The notes: generated from the sequence alone by a model not told the origin. 64,000 bases of DNA from Malus domestica (GCF_042453785.1 NC_091675.1:53578501-53642500); one strand, 5' to 3'; shown: positions 1 through 12,600, counted from the stretch's first letter. Numbers and translations are program-made.

Positions 1-142
1 TAATAGTAATAAGGAGGAAAGAAACTTGCTCTCCAAGTAATACAAAGTCTATTAGGAAAGATCTTCTAGATCCCAAAGGATTCATAATCTATCTCTACTT
101 AGGATTTACACAATCACAATATGTATTAGAACATATGTCACA
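1..142 (-). repeat. Copia 3' LTR (partial, runs off window)
   Basis: Read on the minus strand, a purine-rich tract (AATGGGGAGTGA, about 143-154) is followed by TGTGACATATG, the usual polypurine tract/LTR-start arrangement of plant Copia elements. The LTR would continue beyond base 1. The polypurine tract and its position after the Copia coding remnant are seen; the exact boundary is inferred. Confidence 0.5.
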
Positions 143-678
143 TCACTCCCCATTGAGTGTGCAAATACTCAAGTAGATGGTGCATCAGATCTTCAGGCAA
201 ATGTAGAAGCAGCTGATGAAATCATCTCGTCTAGTTGGCACAAATAACGAATGTGAGTCTTAAAAAAAATAGAAGAATGCATGGGTGGTAAAACTCACAA
301 AACCTCGTTATAACAAAACCCAAGGTGGGACAAAAATCCATAGTCAAAGGAGAAAGGTGAGAAGTTGCATTAAGTCAAAATTATACGTCTTCGGGATGCA
401 AGTAGAACGTACACAAGAGTATGACTAACCCAAGATGGGTGCCTCATCAAAACCTAATCAGGTAGCAAAAGCTCAGTGGGAATAATGCTCCTAAGCGTAG
501 GAAAAAAGAATACATTAAGGTCACGTGAGTATACTTCTGGATACTCTCTCTGAGTTTAACAGAACTTCCAAATGAGAACTATAAGCATTGTATATGAATA
601 GTTAGGCATACCAATTCCTTGGACAAGCTTCTGGAAGGTAGACTTTGATAATGACGTCGTGCAAAGGTAGGCAAGGTT

Positions 679-952
679 TATGCCTAGCAGTTTCTGACAC
701 GATCCGTTAACCTGACACGATACAACACGAAATTAACAGGTTTTCGGGTCGACACAATAACTAATCAAGTCGTTATCGGGTAACCTGATAACCACCTGTT
801 AAGATAATGGGTTGGTCCGGGTGTACACGTGGGTAACACGATACACGATAAGCAAAATATTAATTTAATAATTTTATACCCCTAAAAAATAATATAATAA
901 TTATATTTATTATATTAATTTAATAATTTTATACCCCTAAAAATACTATAAC

Positions 953-999
<47 letters not shown>

Positions 1000-1680
1000 T
1001 ATATTAAATTTAGAAAATTGATGATCATTGGATCGATTGAGATTTAATCTCAACCGTCCATTGTACATTAGGTTGGAGCCTAGATTATCCTTCTCTTTCA
1101 TTCACTCTCGATCTCTCAAGACTTTCAACACTTTGCGCCGCTCTCCTTGAATTCGCTCATCTCTCTTGCATCCTCCTCCGTCCACTTTCTTGTACTCAAC
1201 TCCGGTAGCTACAAGAAAACCACACACAGTCAAGCACACACTAAAGGTATGAATTTTGTAAAAGGTATAACATGCAAGCTTTGAGTTTCATTGGTAAGGT
1301 TTTAACTTTTGAGAAAGGCTTCACAGCCTTGAAAATAAAAACTCTTTCATTTTGCATATCCTTGCACATTTTATATTTTGTAGTAGACTAGTAGTGTATT
1401 GATACTTTTTTATTATGCTCTTGTTTTGGAGTGTAGATGTAGTACATAACGACAAATGTGTTTTAAATTTTTGAAGTAATATTTATGTGGCAATGTGGTA
1501 TGTACAAATTTAAAAAAAAAAATCTTAATGGGTCAGGTCATTTTACTTGTTGGGTAAAGTGGCCCGGCCTGTTAAGGACCCGTTAAGGTAACGGGTGTGA
1601 CACGGCACAACCCATTAAGATAACAGGTGTTACAGGAAAACGACACGAACACGACAGACACAACCCGTTTGCCAAGCCTA
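679..1680. mobile_element. Non-autonomous hAT-like element
   Basis: This 1002-bp insertion is flanked by the perfect 8-bp direct repeat GCAAGGTT (671-678 and 1681-1688), the target duplication size of hAT transposons. Its ends are imperfect inverted repeats: TATGCCTAGCAGTTT on the left and TAGGCTTGGCAAACGGG on the right read in reverse complement. Subterminal regions are rich in short CGACACG/GTGTCG words, as is common for hAT elements. It contains a TA microsatellite near 957-994 and no transposase. Confidence 0.75.
957..994. repeat. (TA)n microsatellite
   Basis: An alternating TA run inside the hAT-like element. Confidence 0.9.
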
Positions 1681-3700
1681 GCAAGGTTGTCTAGATCAGA
1701 CTGTTTAACTTCAATCTTGTGATGCTTATGCTGATGTAGACAAAATATGCTTGGCATTGACTTATTGGATGTATCATGATCTGTTCAATACACACAGCGT
1801 TGTCTTCATGGATCGTTGTTGGGAGTTAACGATGGATGAAAATCACATAGAGTTCAAATGTGTTCACGTTATGAGATATAGTGAGTCTTGGAACAATTCA
1901 AAGGTTTCGCAACTAAAGGTCTATATCACGGACCTCTAAGATATTGCGGTGTTCCTTAACGGTAAAGACATAACCATTTGGGAACGTACCTTGTGTGGTT
2001 AGATAGATAATCTGATTTAACGAATCCCACAAGGTAGGCATCATTCTGAAGATCATGGGGATGTGATCTATTTTGAGATGCATAGGGATAGATAAGCCCA
2101 AATCCGTAGTAATGGAAAAACGTCTTTAACACCAATTTGGTGATGGCGTGTAGGTGCAGTGCTGTTTTATGCCATAAGATTATCAGCATATAAAATGTCT
2201 GATCTAGTCCATTTGAGCTAAGTACAATGAACGCCAATGGTACTTATATATGGTTGCCTCACGTTCCAATATGGAACCTTATGTTTCATACCCTTCGTAA
2301 AGTTCTCATTTACATATAGCGTACAAATGATCATGGTATAATCAGATGTAACACATTCTGGGTCTAGTTCGACTGGTGGACTAGAATACCATTAGAACTA
2401 GCTCGAAACTTCAAGTCGAGGTAATGTCGAGTTTCCCCTAGATCATTTATCTTAAAGTTCGACTTTAGGTGTGAGTCAGTTTTTTCAACTCTAGCAATTT
2501 TGGATATTGTACATGTAGGGCATATATCCTTAACTGATCAAATATTCACTTAGACGGGTATACCACATCCGCCCGGATAGTTCTGCATTAGTAAAATGAA
2601 GGCATCATCAAAACCGAGAGGGTGTTCTTGTGGTCCAGAACTATTTAAATCAATACATGTAAGTACTTTGGAAACTCCATGTAGGTTTCGTATCAGGATC
2701 CCAGATATACTACAACCACGTTAGTCATGCTGCAATCAATCACATGGTGTATGAGAGAAGCCTTGCGCCACAAGACATAATATTGCACTATTTCATTCAT
2801 CTCATTTGTCATGGATTGATTCTTCTAGTTGACCAATCAGTTATACGTTGACAATAATCAACGGAATGTGGTTCGTTATCGTCGTTTTTCATTTATGTCT
2901 GTAGTTTCCATATAAATGAAACATCATCTATGATAATCTCATTCCAATTCCATATCTCATCCAAACTAGCATATAGGGTAATGAATATTCAACTTCAAAA
3001 CCCAACCGACATGCAATATCCATCGAAAGTCTTTGATGTAAATTCTCCAACTTATCAAATCAAATAGATTTGATCAGATAATCAGGATGGTGAGCCTTGA
3101 GCTTGTTAATCTAAGCCACCAATGTGGAGAATGCAGCTTGCGGACAACAGCCACACGTGTGACCAACGTGTAAAAGCATCAACCAATACCATAAAATATC
3201 TAAATGGTCCACATGGTGGTTGAATCAATCCACCAATGTCCCCTTGAATCCTTTGTAGAAAAGATGGAAGGTGTTAAGGCATGATATGTTTCCAGGTATG
3301 ATGTTTTTACTTCTGGTAAAAGGATGCTCAAAACTGCGCATCATGGATCATTCTAGATATCCCAAACATACATCTATAGTGAAAATTCCCTTGGAATCTT
3401 AGGCTTCTGGCCGGCCACATATTCGGCTTGAATGGGTGTAATCCACTCGTTAGGCGTTCCATCTTCTCTAGAATATGCTTGTGGCTATATTTATAGGAAG
3501 TGCAATATGGTAATAAGCCAAGGACTTTTACTTCATTTTCTACATTGGTTTCAATATGGTGATAATGCTCTCGAAGATCCTTAAAGCTCAAAATGCGTTC
3601 TTCCGGAACGAGTGAGTATAAGGCTTCCCTTTATAGTAAAATTAGTACCATTGGACAATATAGGGCAGTGCCATGCCCCCACAATCAGGTTAAATAAGCC

Positions 3701-4905
3701 TGAAAGGTTGTCAGGGGATGATTAAGTATGAAGTTAGCATAGAACCATATTGCTAACTTCCCCACAAAACATACCTAAGCAGGAGTTGATTGTATTAGGC
3801 ACATGTGGTAATTTTTGTTAATTAACTCTTATTCGAGAATAATAGTGACATCCAAACACCAATCTTAAATCCAAGAACAAAATAAATTATTCATAAAGTA
3901 AACCAAATATACACGGGGGTTCAGCCAGTGCGACCTTCCATGTCAAATCTCGCTAGACAAAAATGTGTTAGGTGGAGCAAAATTAGTCTCACATATTGAC
4001 TATGGGAATAGTACTCTTCAACAACATTGGTAGAAGCACAAAAAAATGCATAACCAATGATCTATTTTGTCATAACTGAATTAGATTTTGCAGGATTAAG
4101 GTTTAGGAATACTATCCCTTATTCTTGAAGTTTTAAGTATTAGGTGCTAAGGATCATGCTTCGAGCATGATGCCACCTTTTAGAAAACCTTGATTCTACC
4201 ATATGTTGTAAAACAAACTTGAAATGAGATTGTGAGAGAGAGACAGACATACCTAAACTTAGGTTCGATAGGCTTCAGCAGAAGCTGGAGGGGTCTGTTC
4301 GGTAGGCCTCTGCCAAACCAGAACAATATCGTTCGGTGCACCTCTGCCAAAGCAGAGCATGAAAGTCGGTGCATCCCTGTCGAAGCAGGGCACCACCATT
4401 CAGTAGACTCAAGCCAAAACTGAGTCTTCAGGCCAATAGGAAGAATTGGGTGAAAAATATAAAGCCTAAATAAATTGGACCAAAAACATAAGCCCAAAAT
4501 TGGGAGTGTTATGGGAGTAGGCCAGGGCTACAAGCCTAGTAGTTCAAGATTTGGGCTGCATAAGCAAGCCCAGACACAGAGGCCCAAATGAGGGTGCACT
4601 CTAGTGCCTCGCGATGCAGGTGCACTGGGTCACCAGCTATTGGCTAGGATTTGGTGTTACACGGAGCGAAGGACAATGTGTGTGTTACGGGCCGAGATAG
4701 GAGTAACAGGGGGCTGTTGCTGGCAAGCCTAATAGAAAATAATTTTTTACTACAAGCCAAGGTAAGCCTAGGCCTAAAAGGAAAAAAGAGTCGTGTGTTT
4801 GTCCAACCAGGAATCCTAGCCCTGCTGGGTGAGTTCACCGGGGAAGAAAACCGGAGTCGTCGCTTCTGTTAAGCATTGTAGAAGTAGAAGAAGGAAAAAG
4901 AGAAT
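3701..4905. other. Intergenic, no recognisable gene
   Basis: No convincing coding region is visible. Between about 4255 and 4420 there are imperfect repeats of a phrase like CTCTGCCAAAGCAGAG, giving small hairpins. Short ORFs here have no recognisable domain. Part of it may be the 5' leader of the Copia remnant. Confidence 0.5.
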
Positions 4906-4914
4906 ATTATTATC

Positions 4915-5880
4915 AAGGTTCTAAAAAACGCTAGGCACTAGTCGGGCGGCGGGCTAACGCCTAATGCCTAGGCGACCTAGGCGGATTTAGGTAAATTTCT
5001 TGTATATCTTGTAAATAAGTGCACATTAACATATCCAAAAAATTATACTTGTATGAAATTCATGGATAAGATAATAAAAGAATAACAAAATACAAAAAAA
5101 AAAAGTATCTAACAAATCCAAAATTTAAAAACACATTAAGCATATATGCCATATAACTTAAAGCATTTTGAATGATTATATCTAATTTAAAAAAAATAAA
5201 AGTAATAATATTGGGTTGGATGGTTCATAATAAAGAGAAAATTCTGATGTCAATATGGTGGTTCATAATAATATTTTTTAGAGATCATATTAATTTATGT
5301 TGAATTTAAAGAGAAATAAAGGTGTTAAACATGTGGATGTGGAAAGGGCACACCCATAATTACCATTAATTTATGTCAAATATGTGGATGTGAACGCATG
5401 GGAACTCTGCTGTCTGCACCAATACTTAATGGTGACATCTTCAACCTGACACACCCATCATTTTTTAGGAGAAAAAACAAGGAACCGAACTGACAGCCTA
5501 TGGCTTTTTACACAAAGCAAGCAATTTGATGCTGGCTGTCCAAATTTGATTGGAGAGAAACTAAGAAAAAAATTAAATAAGAAGAGTGTGTATAGTGGTC
5601 ACGTGGTGTGAAAGGAAGAGAGAGAACGTCTTCGTCTTCGTCTTTCCTCTTTCGCCAAACCGAGCGAGAACCAGAAAAATCTGCATTCTTGAAAACATAA
5701 CAAAATTGAAATTCCTGGACCGCCTAGGCCTAGGCCACTCAGTCGCCCGCCTAGGACGCCCAAGGGCCGCCCAGGCTGTCTCGGCGGCCGCCTAATCCCT
5801 ATCTCGATTTTGAGTTAATCCCCTCGGCAGGCCACTGCCCAACGCCTAGGCGGCCGCCTAAGCCGATTTTTAGAATACTA
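4915..5880. mobile_element. MULE-type non-autonomous element, 966 bp
   Basis: It is flanked by the 9-bp duplication ATTATTATC (4906-4914 and 5881-5889), the target size of Mutator-like elements. The ends are inverted repeats built around GTTCTAAAAAACGC (left) and TATTCTAAAAATCGG (right, reverse complement), followed by GC-rich CCTAGG/GGCGGC palindromic sequence on both sides. A homologous site without the insertion is at 52616-52640, where GAATATTATTATCACTTC reads straight through. No transposase is present. Confidence 0.75.
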
Positions 5881-5889
5881 ATTATTATC

Positions 5890-6505
5890 ACTTCAATTCT
5901 TTTCGTGAAAGAAAAAGAGAGTCAAACTCATTTTGGGAATATCGAAGTATGTGTTGAAATTGAGTCCTCTTGTATACTTGACTTTTAATCCAAACGTTCA
6001 TTTATAAATCTAAATGGTTGTTTGATAACTATTTCTTAATTATATTTTTTTTTTAAAAAGGAAAACCAAAATCTAAAAACTAAAAACTAAAATGGTTATA
6101 TAAGTCTGTAAAAATTCACCCATTTTGTTTAAGACTATGGTAAAATATGTCATAACCTTTAGATTTTTGATGAAAAAATAACCAAGAGAACAAGATGATC
6201 TCGGTCTCTAGGTTTTCTACCTCTAAAATTGTGAACTGACATTTCGATTTGGTTCCTAAATTATTACTTAAGCGAAAGCTAAGTTTCTAAACTAGTCATT
6301 AAAATCATTAAAACTGACAATTTCATCCCTACTATAAGATTCAAAGCTAGTCTATCCAATTTTTCATCAATTTAAACCATGTTACTTATAGATGACATAC
6401 TTTATGGAGTAATACCGTTATTGTCTTGTCAATAAGCCATTAATATTGCATATAAATTACGAATCAAATTGCCAACATACCCTCCAATTTTTCGCCATAA
6501 CCAAA
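5890..6505. repeat. Duplicated non-coding segment (copy A)
   Basis: This segment matches 52621-53238 along its length with small differences. It holds no recognisable gene. In this copy it lies upstream of the MRS2-4 pseudogene, while the other copy lies downstream of the intact MRS2-4 gene and upstream of the bZIP gene. It may be an unrecognised repeat or part of a larger local duplication. Confidence 0.7.
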
Positions 6506-7600
6506 CTTCATATCTCGAACCAAGTCCTAGGAGATTGCTTTAGACCATATATCGCCTTTTTTCATCTGAAAACTTTCCCTTCCTCCCCCTAAGCTCGAAA
6601 ACCTTGTGTCCTCCCACTTAACTATAGTTAAATTTATAATTTATTTTATAAAAAAATTAAAAAAATTAAAAACTTAAAACATAAATAAAATAAAATAAAA
6701 AACCCAACAGTGTCCAAAGCAACCGTCTATATCCCCTAGCCGCCGACCAATTCTTCATCTCTCTTGCTCCCTTTTTCACTGTGTCCCCTCTTTCTTCTCC
6801 ATTGTTGTTTATTCCATCTTCACCATCAACGGCTCCACAACCATCATGATCATTTTGTACAGTGAGATGGAAATTAGAGGCGCTGGAAGCGACGGCTCCA
6901 CATCGAGCACATCATTTGGTGGGTAGGCCCACGCACCACTTACCATCTCCCATCGTCGTTTTCGAGAACCGCTGCGAATCTGGCCTTTCTCCCACCTCCA
7001 CGACATCATTTGGGGCTTGGTGGATAAACCTTCCCTTAATTTTTATTTTTTTTTATTTTTTGGATTTTGGTGTAGAGGGAAGGTGGAACAATGTCGATGC
7101 CGCGGAGGGACGCGGGGGTGGCAATAGAAGAGAAGAGGAGGGGACCCGAAAATGGTGGGAGGATTTTAGATTTGGGACGCTCAAATTATATAGAAGGGGA
7201 AAATCGCAAGAGATGAAATGGTTGAGATAAAAATATTAATTAAAATTTTTAGAAAAATGCTAAAATGATGATTAAAGTATTATTATAATAAAATATTAAT
7301 AATAAATGAAAATTTTAATCAGGTTAAGTAAGAGGCAGGTTTAGACCTAGTTTAGTACAGAGATGATTATGAAAAAAGTTGGTATAAAAAAAAAGTTAGG
7401 AGCTTTTTTGTGTTTGGTAAACGTTCAGCTTCAGTTTTTTTTCACAGTTTTTGGTGAAAAAAAGTCAAAACAAGAAGCTGCAAAACCCAACTTTGAAAAA
7501 ATTGATTTTTTTTTAACATCTATTTTACATGAAAGTTTACCAAACACTCTACAACTTTATTTCACAGCCACTTATTCTTAAAGCATAACTTGATCATGAG
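6506..7600. other. Intergenic, AT-rich, possible MITE at about 7325-7580
   Basis: No supported gene. Near 7410 and 7537 the words GTGTTTGGTAAAC and GTTTACCAAACAC form an inverted repeat, suggesting a small MITE just upstream of the MRS2-4 pseudogene. Short ORFs at 6862-7230 are low-complexity and unsupported. Confidence 0.4.
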
Positions 7601-9525
7601 CGAATTTGTTGATGTTGCAACAGAAACAATTTTGATTTTTACGAAGTACAACAATATCAAACAAGGTGTGTGTTAGGGAGTCGAGAACTTGAGTGAGAGA
7701 GAACGTGAATGAAGCAAGCGGCTGGGGAGGATGAGGATGAGGAGTCGGAGTCGGAGCAGGAGAGAAGAAGGGTCCCTTCTCTTTCAAGCGCAGCAGCAGC
7801 ATCCAGCGCCGCCCCCAAGAAGTTCATTGGCCCTCCCTTTCCCCTTTTCCATCGCCTCCGCAGCCGATTCGATCTCCTCCGCCTTCCAACAATGTCAGTA
7901 TCTACAATACCAATACCAACAACATTAATAATAGTCTGAGCGCGGTTGTTGCTGGCGGCTGCGGTGGCGTGAAGGGGAAGAAGAAGACCGGAGGAGCCAG
8001 GCTTTGGATGCGGTTTGACCGCTTCGGGGGATCAGAGATCGTCGAGTGTGACAAGAATGCTATTATTCGACGCGCTGCCATTCCCGCCCGGGACTTGAGG
8101 ATTCTCGGCCCTGTCTTCTTCCATTCCTCCAGCATCCTTGGTACTCCTCCTCCCTTTTTTTTCTGATTTTGTCAATTACCTTACTTTATATGTGAATTCT
8201 CTTCTGGGTTTTGCAAATTTTATTAAGCATTGCAGCTGCATTAGGGTTAGGGTTACTTTATTTGCTGGTTTTTTTATTGTGTAGCCATAGCAGACCATGA
8301 TGACCAATGGAAATATGTTTTCTCATTTCAATTGCAGCTAGGGAAAAGGCCATGGTGGTTAATTTAGAGTTTATAAAGGCTATAGTTACAGCGGAAGAGC
8401 TTTTGTTGCTTGATCCTCTTCGGCAGGAGGTTCTTCCATTTGCGGATCAGCTAAGGCAACAACTTCCTCAGAAAAGGCAATCCAGGATAGAAGAAGCAAG
8501 TCCACTTGATGAACAAGTTAGTGGAATGAATGTTTCAACCGGAAGGCAATGGTTACCTGTTCCTGAAGCCGTTGAAGGTGTGCAGTGTGATCTCCCATTT
8601 GTGTTTCAGGTTCTGGAGATTGCATTAGAAGTTGTCTGTACATACTTGAATTCTAGTGTAGCAGACCTTGAGAGAGAAGCCTACCCTGTTTTAGATGAAC
8701 TGGTTAGAAATGTTAGCACCAAAAACCTTGAACTTGTGAGGAGTTTGAAAAGCATTCTTACACGTTTGCTTGCACGTGTACAGAAGGTATGTTTGCTTAA
8801 CCCTTCTTCTTGAGGGATATCATTTGTCATTATTCATATTTTTTCAGATGATTTGCTATGTTGCATGTCTAATTTCAATTCTTTCGGGCATTAATAACCT
8901 GACGCAACTTGGACTTAAAATGTTTGTCATTTGATAGTTTTTGTGATATTTTAATTTGTTTTGAAAACTGAAAAAGGTTTTAGAAGCCACTGGTGCCGTA
9001 AATAATTTAACACTATCCAATATGAATATAAAGCAGTAAATCCCAGATTGACATAAATAACCTCATTAAGTGTCTCCACAGAATCTGCTTCAAGAATATT
9101 TCATGAATTAGGAACTGAAACAAACAGATACATCAATATGTCAAAGATAGAAATTTGTAGTGGTAGTGCGCTCGTGAAATGTCATTCATGTCACTAATAA
9201 AAGCATCTTTACGTTCATTCAGCATATATTTCTGGTCACCTAGTCACATCTGGTTGGTTGTCTGGGCTAGATGCTATGGTTGTTTGGCTCACTGAATAAT
9301 TTGATTATAGTTGAGAGCCATTGTCATCAGCTCTTGTTTTTTTGGTGCGTGGGATTGAATTTATGTGGTGCATGGGTTTGAGTGTTTAGCTGTTTCCAGA
9401 TTGTGCAGAGTACAAAGAGAAGTTGATACTCTTTACTATTTGACAATATGCTACAAAAAGTTTCTGTAAAATGGGGACTCAGCATACATGTTTTATCTGT
9501 ATGCCACTATTTAATATTTTTATTT

Positions 9526-9543
9526 TTATTTCTTTTTGAGTTA
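9526..9543. repeat. 18-bp target site duplication, left copy
   Basis: TTATTTCTTTTTGAGTTA occurs here and again at 14563-14580. The intact MRS2-4 copy has a matching single site in its intron (near 49288-49307), which proves that everything between is an insertion. The length fits LINE-type target-primed integration. Confidence 0.9.
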
Positions 9544-9549
9544 AACAAA

Positions 9550-9621
9550 TCCGTTGTCGTCCAGCGGTTAGGATATCTGGCTTTCACCCAGGAGACCCGG
9601 GTTCGATTCCCGGCAACGGAA
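9550..9621 (+). tRNA. tRNA-Glu (UUC) sequence
   Basis: A complete cloverleaf can be drawn. The acceptor stem TCCGTTG pairs with CAACGGA, with discriminator A at 9621. The anticodon stem TCTGG/CCAGG encloses the loop CTTTCAC with anticodon TTC. The T arm CCGGG-TTCGATT-CCCGG is perfect. Internal promoter boxes A (near 9567-9577) and B (GGTTCGATTCC, 9600-9610) are present, and a TTTT run follows at 9623-9626. It lies only 6 bp inside the left target duplication of the composite insertion, so it was probably carried in as RNA-derived sequence. It could still be transcribed by RNA polymerase III. Confidence 0.9.
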
Positions 9622-9738
9622 CTTTTGTGTATTTAACACAATACGTTGAAATGAAGGAAAGCTTATTTATTGATATCCCCGATAAGCTACAAATATGTAC
9701 ATATACATGAGTCAAAATAAGCACACAAGAGGGAGCCT

Positions 9739-10419
9739 TCACAAAGGTTGCTTAGGAGAAGTCTCAGCAGTCGGTAGAGCCCCAGAAAGAGAAGGCACCG
9801 GAGGGGGATCATTTGGAGCCTCAGTACTGGACAGAACCCTAGAAGGAGGAGGCATCAGAGGTTGATCATTTGGAGCTTCATTACGCGGTACAGCCCCAGA
9901 AGACGAAGGCAATAAATGCCTTTGGAACAAACCCACAAATCTCTGATGATCAAGTAAAACCTGGCCATCAGTTTCCTTCATCTGGTCAAGCTTCCTCTTC
10001 ATGTTTGTAGCATAGTCATGTGCGAGCCGGTGCAACTGTTTATTCTCATGCTTGAGCCCTCTAATCTCCTGTTTGAGACTCATCACTTCAGCCGCCAATG
10101 ATTCAACTTGGCGGGTTCGAGCAAATAGGCGTTGGGCCATATTAGACACAGAACCTGCACACTGAACACTGAGAGCCAGCGAATCCTTCACAGCTAACTC
10201 ATCAGACCGTTTGGAAAGTAGTCTGTTATCTTTGGGAGTGAGAAGGTTCCTGGCCACCACCGCAGCGGTCATATCATTCTTCATCACGGAATCCCCAACG
10301 GTAAGAGGACCAGTAGGGGAGACGAAGGATGGGCGCCATATGTTGTCTGGAGAAGGCGGGGCTGCCTCTTCAACAAGGTTCAAGTCAAAACGACGGTCGG
10401 AGGGGCCAGACATTTTCAA
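9739..10419 (-). CDS. Antisense ORF (aORF) of Tat element, copy 1
   Basis: A 226-codon ORF on the strand opposite to the retrotransposon's gag-pol direction. The protein starts MKMSGPSDRRFDLNL, which includes an EAR-like DLNL motif. Residues 34-149 are highly conserved with the copy at 36542-37222. About residues 95-149 look like a coiled coil (heptad-like QVESLAAEVMSLKQEIRGLK). The C-terminal 55 residues are proline/serine-rich with three imperfect repeats around STEAPND. There is no signal peptide or membrane helix. Function unknown. Tat-lineage elements such as maize Grande (gene23) are known to carry extra ORFs, some antisense, so this is probably such an accessory gene. Confidence 0.7.
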   Translation of the reverse strand: MKMSGPSDRRFDLNLVEEAAPPSPDNIWRPSFVSPTGPLTVGDSVMKNDMTAAVVARNLLTPKDNRLLSKRSDELAVKDSLALSVQCAGSVSNMAQRLFARTRQVESLAAEVMSLKQEIRGLKHENKQLHRLAHDYATNMKRKLDQMKETDGQVLLDHQRFVGLFQRHLLPSSSGAVPRNEAPNDQPLMPPPSRVLSSTEAPNDPPPVPSLSGALPTAETSPKQPL

Positions 10420-10579
10420 AGGTGTTGAAGAGAGAAGAGGTCGGACAAATCAAGATCTTAGAAGTGCAAGAATGAAGCTTCTACTGGTGGAGATTCAAGT
10501 GTGCTTTGGAACTTAATGCCAGCCCCTATAAAAATCTGCACTCGACGAAGCTTCAGAAATCGAAGAGGCGCCTGCTCAG

Positions 10580-12600
10580 AAATCGAAGAGGCGTTTGCTT
10601 TCTCAAAAGCTGGGCTGCTTAGAGATCACGAGGGTTGATCTCAGAAATCGAAGAGGCGTTTGCTTTCTCAAAAGTTGGGCTGCTCAAAGACCACGAAGGC
10701 CGATCTCAAAAATCGAAGAGGTGCTCGCTTTCTCAAAAGCTGGGCTCCCCAGAGACCACGAGGGCCGATCTCAGAAATCGAAGAGGCACCTACTTTTCCA
10801 GCCTTTTCCAGCCTTGTCAGCACCTGTCACACGCACACTCAGTTTTGCGGAAATTATGGGCATTCTGTTAAAGACTTCTGGGGAAGTAGAAAACACATGA
10901 ATCTTACTGTTCAATCACCCACTTCCCACACGCAACAATAGCTCATGGGTACCACAGATAACTTTGCCAAAGTTCTCTGCCAAAGTTGAGCACGTGAAGC
11001 TTGCAGCTCCCACTACATCGCTCTGACCAAGAAAGGTAAAAGAATAGCAAAGAAACAGCACTAACAAAGTTTAGACCCATAAATTTTGAAGGTCTAGCTA
11101 CCATATTATTACCCACAAGGGTAAAGGAACAGTACCACTGCTGGATAATTGGAAAGTCCCTGTGTGTCAACCTCTGTGCTTCGTGGCAAGGTAGACTAGC
11201 AAACATGCCCAACCTTTACTCACATTCGAGAAAACACTCCCAATAAGATTGCTTGCTCCAAAATCGAAGAGGCACCGTCCTCCGAATCTCAAGAGCCAGA
11301 CTCCCAACATGACTACTTTCTTAAAAATCGAAGAGAGGGTAAAGGAACAGTACCATTGCTGGATAATTGGAAAGTCCCTGTGTGTCAACCTCTGTGCTTC
11401 GTGGCAAGGTAGACTAGCAAACATGCCCAACCTTTACTCACATTCGAGAAAACACTCCCAACAAGATTGCTTGCTCCAAAATCGAAGAGGCACCGCCCTC
11501 CGAATCTCGAGAGCCAGACTCCCAACATGATTACTTTCTCAAAAATCGAAGAGACACTGCTCCCCGAATCTCGAGAGCCAGACCCCCAGCATGATTGCTT
11601 GCTCAAAAATCGATGAGGCATCGTTCTCCGAATCAATCGAAGAGGCGCTCGCTTTCTCAAAAGCTGGGCTGCTCAGAGACCACGAGGGCCGATCTCAGAA
11701 ATCGAAGAGGCACCTACTTTTCTAGCCTTGTCAGCACCTGTCACACGCACACTCAGCTTTGCAGAAATTATGGGCATTCTGTCGAAGACTTCTGGTGAAG
11801 TAGAAAGCACATGAATCTTACTGTTCAATCACCCATTTCCCACACGCAACAATAGCTCATGGGTACCACAAATAACTTTGCCAAAGTTCTCTGCCAAAGT
11901 TGAGCACGTGAAGCTTGCAGCTCCCACTACATCGCTCTGACCAAGAAAGGTAAAAGAATAGCAAAGAAACAGCACTAACAAAAGTTTAGACACATAAATT
12001 TTGAAGGTCTAGCTACCATATTATTACCCACAACTGTAAAGGAACAGTACCACTGCTGGATAATTGGAAAGTCCCTGTGTGTCAACCTCTGTGCTTCGTG
12101 GCAAGGTAGACTAGCAAACATGCCCAACCTTTACTCACATTCGAGAAAACACTCCCAATAAGATTGCTTGCCCCAAAATCGAAGAGGCACCGTCCTCCGA
12201 ATCTCGAGAGCCAGACTCCCAACATGACTACTTTCTCAAAATCGAAGAGAGGGTAAAGGAACAGTACCATTGCTGGATAATTGGAAAGTCCCTATGTGTC
12301 AACCTTTGTGCTTCGTGGCAAGGTAGACTAGCAAACATGCCCAACCTTTACTCACATTCGAGACAACACTCCCAACAAGATTGCTTGCTCCAAAATCAAA
12401 GAGGCACCGCCCTCCGAATCTCGAGAGCCAGACTCCCAACATGATTACTTCCTCAAAAATCGAAGAGACACTGCTCTCCGAATCTCGAGAGTCATACCCC
12501 CAGCATGATTGCTTTCTCAAAAATCGAAGAGGCATCGTTCTCCGAATCTCGAGAGCCAGATACCACAGACCACTTTTTCAAAGTGCTCTGACAGAGTTAA
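10580..12600. repeat. Irregular tandem repeats in the Tat-derived segment
   Basis: Units containing AAATCGAAGAGGCACC and GAATCTCGAGAGCCAGAC recur many times. Larger units starting GTAAAGGAACAGTACCA recur near 11121, 11340, 12036 and 12253. The first and second halves match each other with an offset of about 915-924 bp. A shorter version of the same array is at 37340-37950 in the complete element. Confidence 0.8.

Larger units (their letters stand above)
143..3700 (-). mobile_element. Degenerate Ty1/Copia retrotransposon
   Basis: The minus strand carries broken Copia pol sequence in the expected order. An integrase core lies at about 3260-3000 (readable as a stretch like GGLIQPPCGPFRYFMVLVDA, followed by TRWSHV). 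Reverse transcriptase remnants lie near 2640-2280, and RNase H/C-terminal remnants near 2237-1690 (QNDAYLVGF and NGYVFTV-like pieces). Every domain is interrupted by stops and frameshifts, so the copy is dead. The 3' untranslated part (about 145-670) keeps phrases common before Copia LTRs. The 5' LTR was not found and the left-hand limit near 3700 is approximate. A hAT-like element (679-1680) is inserted in it. Confidence 0.75.

Noticed and set aside
4180..4497. ORFs of 60-105 codons around 4180-4497
   Set aside because: They arise from imperfect short repeats and have no domain or plausible gene structure.
6862..7230. 122-codon ORF upstream of the MRS2-4 pseudogene
   Set aside because: Low-complexity, no recognisable domain or partner copy; AT-rich intergenic context.
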